From the NCBI RefSeq assembly GCF_040581485.1, contig NC_090128.1:45724931-45788930 (forward strand): a stretch of 64,000 nucleotides of DNA, written 5' to 3'. The translations under genes and the position numbers were made by a program. The DNA is from Linepithema humile (Eukaryota; Arthropoda; Insecta; Hymenoptera; Formicidae). Shown here piece after piece: positions 1 to 12,829 of the stretch. Position 1 is the stretch's first letter. Each line of letters opens with the position of its first letter. Below the pieces are notes generated by a model. That model worked only from the letters and a program-made list of their open reading frames with translations, did no database searches and was not told where the DNA came from.

Positions 1-1710
1 AGCCGGCTTGTGTTTACAAAACACACGTTGTAGAAATATGCCTCGTCGTCCGTGTCGGCAATGTTTTAGCGTTCACACGCGTGATTGACAGCGAGATTGC
101 ACTGGCTTGTAGTAACGAGGCCATTAAAATCGCGCTAACGCGATAGTTTAATTCGTCGCAGGCGGCGGACGCGATTCACTTGACGAAAATATTTGCATTC
201 GCCGAACGCGTTCGAGACATCCGCGCGCCGTACAATCTCGCGGATGACATCGATTATTGTCTCCAAACATTATAAAAATGGGAAATATTTTTGCACCGAT
301 GCTAAAAACAAATATCGTAACGATGTCGCTTACGAATCCGAAAATAGCAATTATGAAAATAAGTATTGCAAGTGCGCGTAATTTCGCTCCTCGACTGTTG
401 ACTATGAGAATAAAAATTGTAAACTAAGAATGAATATTTATAAACACGGGCATAATTTCGCGGCGACGCCGTTGATTGCGAGGATAAATATTATAAACGC
501 GGCGAAACGAGATACATATAAAGGCGCCTGATAATTGCGGCTGCGCTGTAATCGCGCGCGGCACGATGGGCACGGCCGTGCAAGGTTACATGATCGCTCC
601 TCCGGCCGATAATAATGGATTGTTGCGAAATCAGCGATTTGCGGGATTGTCACTAATGCGCAGGCATTTGTTGATCGCGCTGCTCCCTCTCTCTCCCTCT
701 TTGACGCGCCGGCTTTAATTGCAAATTCCAGAACGCTATTATAAGAGCCGCGGGAGAAAGAAATACTCGTGTGAAAATGCAACATCGCCAGATTTATGTT
801 TACATTGGAACACAATGATGTCACACGTAAGATATTGCTATCAATAATGCAAGACGTATTTGCGCATTTTTTTTTATTTTGCAAATCACGTGTTTAGAAG
901 TCGATTGTGTTAGAAGGAAGAAAAAGATGTCAATATTGCAAGCGTTATCTATGTTACATTCTTCGCGCATTTCTCTTGTTCCTTTCGCTTGATTTGAATT
1001 CTATTGGACGCGAAAAAGTAACAAAGTGTTCGAGATTAAACGGTGAATTTTCCGTGAGAGAATATCCCGTGGGAAATGGGTGATTGATATAGCTCGCTTT
1101 TTATTTCTCCCGCGAGCGTTCGAGGCGAGCAAAGTCCGTACGATGATGAAACGTGAAAGCGGTAGCCGCCAGCCGACTCTTTTAGGGCTTCGGTGCGGAT
1201 GGCGCGGGTGTTCGTTGTGTTGCATCCGAACAATGAATTACGCAACGCGCAGCACGTCAGAATACACGGCCGCCTTCCTCTCTCTTTCTTTTTCTCTCTC
1301 TCGCTCCCGCGGCTCTTCTCTCTTTTTACAGACGGGCAAGGCAGGCAGGCAGGCGCGTTCAAACCGATATTACACGGTATTACGCGGTACGTGCGCGCGC
1401 GCGCCCGTTGCATTAGACAGGAAACGCGAGGAAGAGTTGTGTTGTGTGTATCGCGTCGACCCGATTTAGGCGCGCCCCACCGCAAACGCGAGAGCGCCGG
1501 GAAAGGCAGAACGCTTCTGAAATGTCAGACATCGTTCTCGGATACACATCTCTCGATACCGATATTCCACGCAGCCGCGTCGGACACGGTGGAACTTTAT
1601 CAGGACAACATCCGAGTCGAATGCTGATAAAAATGGTACATTTTAATGCCGTGGATACTGAAACTATAGGTTCTCGATGTCACAATATCGTCAGGGTCTT
1701 GGATGTGTCA

Positions 1711-2285
1711 CAGATTTTTTTAGTATCGTAAACCCTTGTTTCTACGACCACTTGACGCCGTAGTTTTATATCTTTATTACTTTCTTCTGGATCTTAAGAA
1801 TCTTCGGTAGCATAGGTTCGGTCTTTGTTGACCTTCGGTTTCGCAGAATTTTACGTACACGTGGAGATTTAAAATTAACGCGTAAAAACCACGAAGGAAC
1901 CGCGATAAAAATGTGTTGCGTTACTTTCCGACTATATCTCGTACTTTGAAGTGTTCTGATCTTGGAACTGCGAATTTTTATTTACAGACTTCTCCGACGG
2001 ATGCTTGATATCTGTAATCTCGTGAATTCTTAAGACTACTTTTAATTTCTTGGGTACCACAAATTCCTATATGTCGACCTTGTGCTATAAATTTTTATGT
2101 ATTCTCACGGACCTTGGAACCGTAGATTCTTGTCTGTCGACTTTGCTAGCTGGTTATTTCGATAAGCATCTCTAATTACATAGATCTCTGGTATTCTTCT
2201 GTCTATAGGGTCTTTATTTTTAGATCTTTGTATTTCGCTGATAAATTTTTGATACCACAAACTTTATTTACGTTTCTTTTAATTT
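1711..2285. repeat. Degenerate interspersed tandem repeat, about five copies
   Basis: A core of about 34 bp recurs at about 1711, 1965, 2051, 2114 and 2249. It resembles TGGAACCGTAGATTCTTG followed by TGTCGACTTTG. The copies are diverged and spaced 63 to 254 bp apart, which suggests an old, decayed satellite or minisatellite. No open reading frame follows the repeat. Confidence 0.4.
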
Positions 2286-5200
2286 TACGAACACGATTTT
2301 CTTCTTTCGTAAATTAGAAAAATCAGGTATTCTTGTTTGCTTGGAGAAATTCATAAGCTCTGGTGATTGAGAAATACAAAATTCAAGATATGTGTTAACC
2401 AGAAACCGCGTACGGATTTTATTATTTATACCGATCGCACGCGGATTCTCCTCAGGTCTGAATTTCGTAGATCTCTGACGCCATTCGCGCAAATTCTTGC
2501 GTATTCTAGATTAAACACAAAGCTTTCTGTAAATAAACACATATAAGCATCGTGTCTAAATTTTGCTCGACGATATCAAGATGGTTCGTTTGAATTCCGG
2601 GGCAGGTCGAGCGGCGATAAACAGTCGGGAATGTCGTTAATGACGGTCGCCGTTTTACGCGTCGTTGTGCTCGTAAAAAAGGTGCGCGTCGTCCTTGTTC
2701 GCCAGTTTCCATCTACGGATGGAAAAAGGAGAATCAAGATCAGGTGTGCGTTTTTCGTGTGCACTGTATCGCCCGCCGATCATAATTAGTCTCATTTTTG
2801 CGCGATCGCGACTGTTGGAATTTGTTTCTGCTTACTTTCATGGCAATAATACAGCTTGAGCGGTTGACGGTTTTAAGTCCGCGTAATCGCTTATTCGATA
2901 ACGATCGCGAGGGATGCAATTAAGGAGATTTGCGTCTTCCTTGCGCCACTTTTTACGTGGATTTAATAATCACATCTGCAAACATAACTCGTTATTATGC
3001 GTGTCGTATTTACAATGTAAATTACGAAAAAGCACTAAGAAATAGCATGAAAGTCGAAATATTTAATTAGACGAGATAGAATTACAGCTGTGACAAACAA
3101 AAGTCAATCTTTTCAGTTAAAAATATGATTTTTACTCGTAAAAAGTGTTGATCGTAATTCTATTTATTTTTTATTTGCTAGAAATTTTATACCTTCTAGA
3201 TAAAATATTATATATATTTAATTTGAGAGCGCTGATATTTTATACGTGCAACGATTATTTTCCTACGGTGCGATGTTGTTCGCAACAATGCGCTAATTTG
3301 CGCAATCGACGCCTTTCTCGGCGATCTCGGGCTCTCATCGGGCGCAGGTTCCACTTGCTCAAACGGCATTTATTCAACGAACTCGCGCGCACTCTCGCTG
3401 GTAAGCCCGGCGCCGATATATCGGTCACGTAAAATTCATCGACATCGTTAGCGCGAGTAAAATAGAGCAGCACGCGGCTTAAAAGAGTTATCGCGAATCG
3501 TGATTGAATCGATTCGAGGGCCTGCCGCGTGCACATACACAAAGACTCCTCGTCTCGGAGCCGTCGGCGTACACACGCTTTTCTCCGATCGAAACTGGTT
3601 CGCGGATAAGGTCTTTAACCTTACACACCGCCGGGCTCGTTGCTAGAGGTGGCTCTAGGAGAAGGAGGGAGAGAGGAGAGGGAGAGGCAATAGTACGGCC
3701 GCGATGACGGTGTGGTAGAGTGGCGGCGGCGACGGTAATGATCGCGCACTGTTTCATTGGCGTACACGCACGTGCTCTCGCCGTGTTTGCCGTCTCGTCG
3801 GGGTTTACGGTCGACCGTAAAACAATTTAACCATCGCCGCGGCGAGAGAGTCGCCGCCGCGCGATCCGGGATAATCCTCGTTCGCGCCGCGGGACACGTA
3901 GAAATGAGGATCCGCGGTGTAAATGCAGCGGCGGAAAGAAGGACCCGCGGTGCTCGAGGAGTCGTGAATAGAAAATTATATCAGAGCATTGTACAGAGCG
4001 TTCTCGACAGTGTTACATAATGCTGAATACGCGGCAAGATAAAGATCTATGACAGAAACGGGTCGGGGAGACGGGAACTTACGATTGTGACATTTGAATG
4101 GTGCTTGATCCACTTTCGTACAATGCCGAACAACTTAGATCGGGTTGAGGATCGTTCCGCCGCGGAACGAAGTGCCATGGCAACCGAGGGATTCACCGCG
4201 CGCCAAAAATTTCACCGTGTCAACACCATCGAAACGCCAGGGACAACGTCTCGTGTCTCGAGGTTGCAAAGTGTTTGACTTGAAACCAGTTCGCGAGCGT
4301 GAAACTTTTATCGAACATCCTGTGTAACGTCGAAACTTCATAAAACGGCGGTTACGGCGGAAGATCAATGTTACGCGTAAGTATCAGATTTTGTCGATTA
4401 ATTTGTAAAAATATATTTTATTTATCCGATTTCTAATTTTTAACATACCTTGATTTCTATTTTATTACAAGACTCAGGCTTATCTCTGGCTTGTAAAATA
4501 ATGTTAATTTTTTTTTCACGATACGCCGTGGCGTATTATATTCGGTATAGTGCACTCAGAAATGTTTCTTTAGCACATTAGTTAACGCTAAAGAAGACTT
4601 TCTCGTCGTTGCTGCTCTTGTCGGAAGGTACGATAATATCAGGGAAATGGTTTTGCGTAAGTCTCTCGAATGCAGCCGCAGGAGGTTTTCCTTCTTATTT
4701 ATCTCACGGACTTAATTGGTTTTTTATTCTATTCTCGCCGCATTTTTCAATCGCACGCACCATGCGTTCTCGTGCAATTAACTCTATACAACATAGCGCA
4801 AAGTAATTCCCCGCTATTCGTATTCCAGGACATTATTCTCATTTTAAACATATATGTTTCCGCATTGCTAATCTATTCATTTTAGTTGATAAAAAAGATC
4901 TTACATGCTAATTATAAAAATATAGCAATTAAAATATGATAATTCTAATGAGAATTTCCCTGCATTAAATTGCAGTATAAAATTTTTTGACGCCACCTTT
5001 ATCGCGATATTCCGCCTTTGACGGTGCCGAAAATAGGTCAGACGTTCCGGAATTAACATTCACGAGCGCACGTGTACGTGACGCAAAAGTCGAAATTGAA
5101 ATAACACACGCGATTGGCACGGTGTATTTTGATCAAAGCCGGTGCGGCAAACACACGATGAACCTTCGCTATCACCACGCGAGCGAGTCGAGCGCGATGG

Positions 5201-8200
5201 GAGAAAGTTCTACGGCGACGTCCAAGCGCCGGAAACGCAACGTCGGGGACTCCGGCGCGAGCCGGATTTCGAGAGATCGCTCTTCGTTTTCACTGACGGA
5301 AGACCACGCAAGCGCGCGATATTCTCTCGTTTCGTGTCACGCTGAGACTCGTGGCCACGCGAATTACGGTGAAATCGCATTTGCGTGTAGGCGTCTCGAA
5401 ACCACGCACATTAATCCCACGGAGTACGTCTCGTGGAGCGTAAAATCCAAGATTTAAAAACTACCGCTGTAAATTCTCCGTTGCATTTTTATTCAGAAGA
5501 ACTTCACTTCTAATTGTAATTAGTTAAAAATATACGAGAAGATTTCTCAATTAAATTGAATCAGGAAAAACTTGATTTTGTAAGCGGGAAAAAGATTTCA
5601 GAGATTTCACTTGCAGAATTTTTCCATCTTTTCTATTTCTACATTTTTCGTTTCATCGATGAACGTAAAACTCTAAACGCGAATGAAATGATTTATTGTT
5701 CGACATGTAAATATCGACATACAAATGGTAACTTCGATATTCAAATTGTTACAAAGATGAATTGTGAGAAATTCCATTTCTTCACTCCGCAAATTGGCCA
5801 TATTTATCTGGGATATTTCTCAAGCGATCCACAGGTCGTGACAAGCGCATCGATCACTCCGAAATAATGCACACGTGATATCTCCCTTTTTTTCCTTCGA
5901 CGCTCATAACGCAGCGATGTATCATTGTAGCGCAACGGGAAGTAGGCAAATGTGAGCGGATTAAGATCGCTGCCGCGCGCACGGACGACGTGACTTACGT
6001 GATTTATTGCGTTATGCTTGCTTCGATTTATCAGTCGTGACGTTGTAATGGGCTCTAATGGAATTAGGGTAAAAATTGGATAACACTTATTTGTAGCGAT
6101 TATGCGCTATCACTATGATAGCTGGTATCTGCCAATAAAATATACTCAACATGCTGCAACGGCCCCTCGCCGCGCCGTTTTATTTTACTTCGTCAGATGT
6201 TCAGATGGAATTTAATTTGCATTTTTGATCGCTATCGCTTAATCAACATAGCCATCGTGCGGCAAAGCAATCTATTAACCTACGTATTTCAATCAATAGG
6301 ATTAAACTCGCTAGGAGTGTATTTTTAATGCTCATTATTAATTAAAATTTTTCCGCGTTACCCCTCGCGGGTGATTTATAATTTATTTATACGCGGAAAG
6401 AGCGCGTATGCGCGCGCGGAATTCAGATCGGGTTCGAAGGGATCGATCGAATGTGCATCGAATGCGAGGCCGAATGCAAACACGAGTGCAAGAGGTTAAT
6501 ATGTCTGGCGTAACACGCGATATTGCGTTTGGTCATGTCTACATTTTTAGCGGGATTTCTGGAGCAGCGCGATGGAGATTCGAATCGGTGCATCGGGATC
6601 GAGTATTTCATTAGCGGATTTCATTAAGCTAATTAGAACCCCTCGTTACGCGCGTTCGTTCGTAATTACAGTTGCGGAAACGCGGAATCCGTGGAAGCTG
6701 GAAAAGTTGCGCATTCTGTGGTCTGGATGCTCCACTTTTCGGGGCCCCGATGTGCTTTGGTGGAAAAAAAAAATTACTCCGACGAACTCGTTTTTTTCCA
6801 ACGATCGAGATAAAGAGATCTTTTAATTTTCGTTATTATCCGTTTTTGGAATTTATTGAATCTCGCGGAAAAATGCAATGCTTAAAATCGCGATGCTGCA
6901 ATTGTAAATAATATCAGGCTTTACTGTTAAACAATGTCGGAAAAATATCGATTACATTTAGTGTAATAAAAAATTCAAGAATCTAATTTCGAAACATTTA
7001 ATATCCTTTCTTTATTCATAAATTCAATTAATAGATTTCTCGGCATTCGCGAATTAACTTTTTTCAATACCTCTCATTTGTAGTTAATTTCACATTTATA
7101 GCTGCTTAATTTGTAGTAGCTTCAATTTACATTCAGTCTCGCGCTTAACGCGCGTCTCCGGTGTAAATCTTAAGAAAACGAGTCTCGCGGCGTAAATTAT
7201 TGGCATGACGGCGCGGCTGACAACTCGGTTATCGCTGCTCGTTGTTATTTCGCGCACGGGCCGAAAACGCGCGCGTCGTCATCGGTTTATTGTCAATTTG
7301 CATCGGCATTCACGACGCAGGTGTAGAAGCGCGACACGTCGGCAGGTGCGAGACAGACAAGTGGTCTAACCCAAATTCTCTGCCGGCAATTATGGTCGGG
7401 TTTTCACCGTGACTCGCGGTTTCCCTCTCGCAGGCAAATAGGCTGAAGAAGATAAATATGATAGATAAAGGGAGATGCAATCGGATTATCCTCTCTCCGC
7501 GCAGGTATGTTTGCAATTAGCCGCGCAATTAGCGCCGGCCGGTATCGTACTTCATCGCGATCGGCCGGCGCGATGCCGGATAGAAGTGTAATCTTTTCGC
7601 GCGGAATCTCTATGGATTTCCGCGGATTTTACTTTTGCATCGCGATCGAGAGATTGCTTAACTTTAATCGGGATAATACGCTCGTTTGTCTGTGTTTAGA
7701 AAGCGATTCAGCCTATCAGCATCCCCGCCTATTTTCTCCGTAACGCAATGGCGCTTTCGAGCGATCTCGATGTCTCTGCATCGCGATAAGACGAGAATTA
7801 ATGTGCGAAAATAAATATCCATGTGGCAAACTTTCTGAATATGCATATTCTCGATCGATCTTATTTTTTTTTTTTTTAATATAATTTATAGGATTTTTAA
7901 AATCTGCGACATTTTTTACGTACACGCTACTCGGCGCATCTCGCTTGCGGTCGAACTGAAATCTGCTTTTTTTCATTCATCATCGATTTATTGTTCGACA
8001 TTTGGCAGACTTGATTCACGACACGTCGAAACGTTCAATTTTTAAAATATTATTTTCAAACGGCATGTGTTTGTTTCGTAGCGCGCATTGCGCCGAATAA
8101 TTCTATCGTAATGTTTTACATAATATAATTCCAGCTTTAGACAAAATGTTTCGCAACAGTAGAAATGATAATGTCAGAATTTTCGCGATAATCGCCTGAC

Positions 8201-11200
8201 GCGTCATAATGACGCGCTATAAATAACCGCCGGCCGAACCGGGAATTGAGGTCACGCGGCGGCGGGCCCGTGATCGCCCATCATACATCCCGAAAAAGCT
8301 GATGATCCCGGTCGGAATTACAATCCGCGATGTTTGGTTGCGACCGCATTTCGTTGGCGGTGTGCGATGCACACGTACGTGAGTAGGATTGCGGCGAGAT
8401 CGCGGACGCGAATGCGATGTGCACTGGCCCGCTCCGCCACGCTCTGCTTGCCTCCGCAAACGCGACTCATTACGATGCGCCTCTCCTCCTCCATCTTCTT
8501 CTCGCACGTCCCTCCATCCTGGATGCGCTTTTAAACGCCTCTTTTGTCGATATCTTTCGCAGTATCCGGAGCGCAGTGCTCGACGTTATCGGGGCAGCGT
8601 TTACGGTATTCTCGTCGTAATTACGGTATTTTATTCGCGTGCGCCGTCGTGTTTATTATAAATATACTGCGCGGCAAGAGTTAGTTAGAATGATTCCTTA
8701 ATGAAATTAAGACGGCGCAGAGTTAACCGCGGCATGAAATGACTTTCAACTGTAGAAAAAAATCGCGCGACGAGTTTTATCGCGTCGCCGCGCGCGCCTT
8801 CTCTCGTGCTCGCCGCTCCTTTTTATAATATTATTTGTAAAGCTGTTGCTGCCGCTCGGCCAATGCGCGATCGCCTGCGCGCAAGAGTGACCAGCAAGAT
8901 CGCCTTTTTCACGATCCGACTTTCTCGATACCTTTATTGACGGAATTAATCGATATTGAATAGAGCGCTCGTGAGATAAATGAACCAAGATAAACTATAA
9001 TTTTCGATGTTTGCTTTGTAACGCGTAATTATAACGAACAGAAAATATATGTGTGTATATTTCTTTGGAAAATCGACATTTCTTTCAATGTATCATCATG
9101 ACGGTGTTTTATCTCAAATCGCGTGAAAAATTGTACTTTTCCAGTGATATTTCTTCTTTCGTTAGGTCTCTCGGGACACATTTTTTTGCCGGCGCGACTT
9201 CGACGCGATTTCCCGCGAGGATCGATATCCTTCGCGATGAGGCGACGGAATAATCCTTGAGAAACAAGGGCAGCCGGCCTGAACACGGCCGAACGGCGCG
9301 CGTCTCTTTTTCTAAAACCTAGTTCTTCTCTCCGCGTTGCGGCCGAACTGCATAAATTCCGACGCGTTTCGTTCGCGATCGTTAAACTGTAAGAAGAAAC
9401 GGGTTTTATCGGGTTGTAGGAGGAAGCCTGACAGCCGGGCTTTTATTACCGTAAGACTATGGCTCAGGGCCGTATTACGCAAGAGAGCCGGTCTGACGAA
9501 CCTGATCGTCACGATCCCTCCGTAGATCTCTCCTTACTAAACGTTATCCGATCGGATCTCTCTTTTTGATCGCGGGGTCGAGGCTCGTTTCGACGGTTCA
9601 CTCGGATCCGTCGAAAAATACTGCAACAAAACCCCCGTCGTACACGTGTAGCGATAATCAAATTTAAGTGTCGCGACTACGGCTTTTAGATATCTTAATA
9701 AAATGAGACAACTTTTTATTCTGTTGCGATCCGATTTAATTTCCACGAACAAGCCAGTAGTCAAGTATTTCAATATTTTATCAAAATAAATATTACACAA
9801 GTTAAAATAAACATAGCAATTATTTATAAAATTTTGGAAGACATATTTTGCCAACTACAATCATTGTTTCAACTTTAGAAAACCGTGCGTGGGAGTGTCG
9901 TAAAATACTATGTCGGAACAGCAAAGGGCAATTGTGTCTAAAGATTTTCTTTTCCCGAATAAAGAGAGTTCGAATAAGATGAGTTTTCCATAAAATAGTT
10001 GTCGCGGTGATCCTTGAAATATTTGGCGCAAAAGTGACGCGTGAAAGTGGGGCGTATTATCGCGCCGAAGGGAAACGAGATATAAAGGGGAAAGAAGCCG
10101 AGGAAAAGTCTCGAGTGCGCGTATCAGCCGGCTGGCTTGCTTCCCGGACATTGCCGGTGCATATAGCAGCGCAGCGCTGCTGCACGCCCACATTCCGACG
10201 AGTCTGTAGCGAATCTTTTTCGTCTTCCTTTCTCGTGTCTGCGCGGCGTGTCTGCGGCGTGTTGTCCCGACGTAGTCCCGCATGTTCTTCCACAGGACAT
10301 GTCCGCCCGCATCCTTTTTTGCGGATCGAGACGCGCAACATGCGAGAGGGATTAAAAATCCAGGCGATTAATTTACGGATGTGTCCCGATCTGCATAATG
10401 TCTCCCGAATATTTCAGCTCCAAATTGACGTTTGGATTGACAGTCAATTTAGCAATAGATCGATGAGGCTTCACGGGGCGATTTATAGAAATGGTACGGT
10501 GGATCAATTATTTTTTTTTTTTTCAGTTTTATTTTTGTTCGATTCAACTTTTGATATTATTTTGCTTTACCGAATTCGATTTCAGGTACATTTGCATAAT
10601 TTATTTCACTTTATTCCTTTGCACACAAAGTTTTTGTGTTAATGTCTCTTTTAGCCGTAATGAAACTTGATGGCACGATGAAACAAACACGTAGGATCGC
10701 TTCGAGCGTAGAAATGGGGTAAATAATGAACGTAACGGGTCAATTATTCGACTTGACGTCGAGATACCATAATTCCGATCGTGACTCGTTAATCTGGGAG
10801 TAATCTCGAAGGCCGGTTCACCGGGCGTAATACCGAAGTGTCATGCGTCTCGAAAGGCAGGCGTGTCGTGTCTCGGAAAGGAGGTCGGCGTATTATCGAT
10901 CGGTCGAGCGACGATCATTATCAAAGTTCGGATCCGGTCGGTCTGCAAATATATCGCGCCCGCGTAAACTTGGCGGTCAACATGGCAGGCTAAGTAGCCG
11001 GCTGGCGGTTTACGGTATTCACAATGGACAAGCGTTGTAAATTAATTGGCAGAGGCGGCTTCGCCATCGCCGTGAAGAGCCGAGTCCGTGCGCTATCGAT
11101 TGGCGTGCAACAGCGAAGGACGTCGACCTCAAAACTTCTACCGACAGAGACTACAGTCCAGAGAAACGATCGATAGTCGTTCCGAACGTCTACCTTTCGA

Positions 11201-12483
11201 GCGTTGGCGTTCGTTTCCACTTCCGACGCGGTAATCGTGTCGCCTGTAGCTCGCGCGTTCCAACTTGAAGAGAGTTGAACTTCTCTATTCTGTATAAGAG
11301 TGTCAAAGGGCTGTCTTTCACACAGATCGAATACGTTTCAATCGGATTTTAATCAAAGTTGTGGTTTGAGTTGAGGGCCACAATTTATAGAATTGAAGCT
11401 TATCGAATGCAAACTCAACAGAAATTATAAAATACGATAAGTTCATTTCCAATAAATTTCAACTTATCAAGTAGCAATGAACGACTAGCGAATTAATATA
11501 TTTCGTAGTAAACCGTATCCTTGTTACGACATTATTATTTATATCGCAGTGCGATGCATCATGGTGTTTATGGATTAAAATCATCTTATCTCTCCGCTAT
11601 TTCAAAACGAGACGCGCGGAACTTTCGGGATAAATCTTGTTGCAGCTCGCACGGGAGCCGTGGCGCAGTTGTTGCGTGCAGCTGCAGATGCAACTTCGTA
11701 ATGTCCTTTTGCGCGGGCCGAAGATAGCCACCCTCTCCCTCTCCTCCCACGAGTTTCAGTAGATTAATGACTTCCTTATGGCTTTTACATTCGCATTCAC
11801 GCGTGTGCCTGCACTCCGCCAATGACTGTCGATATTCGATATGCGTTTCGCTGCGTGTTTGAAACATATTGCGTTATTCGTGACGGAAATTATTCTAATA
11901 ATAATAAAATAGAGTTAAATAGAATCCATCTAGAATCTAAATCCGACGATTCATTTCCGATTATTTCAATTCACGCTGTTGATTTGAATTTTTATTCATT
12001 TCTCATTTCTGTGCCTGGGGCGTTTATCTAAGTAGAATTGTTTGTCGATTAGTAATACGATGAATATTCATAAATGCTTACGGACAGATTATCGGAGAGG
12101 AATGTCATTAACGCCGCGAATTAGCAGCACGATTAATTGTTGAACTTTTCCAAGGCGTTAGCCATTGTCGAATCTTCAGTGTTCGTTAAACTTTCGGATC
12201 GCTCGTCGCGTCGTTGTCTTCAAGTGAATCTTATTTATCTCTCACGAGCATAAGTGATAAATCGCAATCGTGCGGTCGAGATGCGATTTGCCGTATCTCG
12301 CGCGATGATATTATTCAATAAGCATCTCCCGTTACGTTCCTAAGCCGACATGCCCATCCCCGGTGTGCCAATTACATCCTTATTCGGATGTACAACGGTT
12401 GAGAGCCGCGTTTTCGCCGGGGCCCCGTGGGTTACCGTTTTACACGGCGATCCGTAATGATCGCGCGCGGCGCGATCATTATT

Positions 12484-12528
12484 CTCTCTCTCTCTCTCTC
12501 TCTCTCGCTCGCTCGCTCGCTCGCTCGC
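12484..12528. repeat. Compound (CT)n-(GCTC)n microsatellite
   Basis: An uninterrupted CT run passes directly into five or six GCTC units. Arg/Glu-rich or Ser/Leu-rich frames across it are artefacts of the repeat. Confidence 0.9.
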
Positions 12529-12788
12529 GTCGCGGGGAAGGCGAAGGAGACGGAGACGGTGGAGGACGATAGCGAAACTCGCGCGCATTATCCAATCGTC
12601 GGGAGTGCTCTCGCGGACGGCGTTTACGGCGGCGACTCCAAGTCGTGACCGATCCTCCGGTGGGAATCCGCCCTGAGATCAACTCTCATACGCCTCGAGA
12701 GAGGCTGTTTCCACGTCTCTTTCTCTCGGCCGCCGTAGGCCTTTTCCTATTCCTTACCCTTCTTTTCTTTCCTCTCCGTCGCACCACG

Positions 12789-12790
<2 letters not shown>

Positions 12791-12824
<34 letters not shown>
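12791..12824. repeat. (CT)n microsatellite
   Basis: A perfect CT dinucleotide run about 270 bp after the previous one, followed by less regular pyrimidine-rich sequence. Confidence 0.9.

Positions 12825-12829
<5 letters not shown>

Noticed and set aside
4987..5457. A 156-codon frame rich in Ser/Arg (internal ATG at 5158)
   Set aside because: No similarity that I recognise, no clear splice sites, and CpG-rich composition with few stops. It could be an orphan exon, but nothing positive supports it.
10007..10642. A 211-codon frame on the plus strand
   Set aside because: It starts at a GTG, has no recognisable domain, and changes abruptly from CpG-rich to AT-rich composition. The same interval is open on the minus strand as well.
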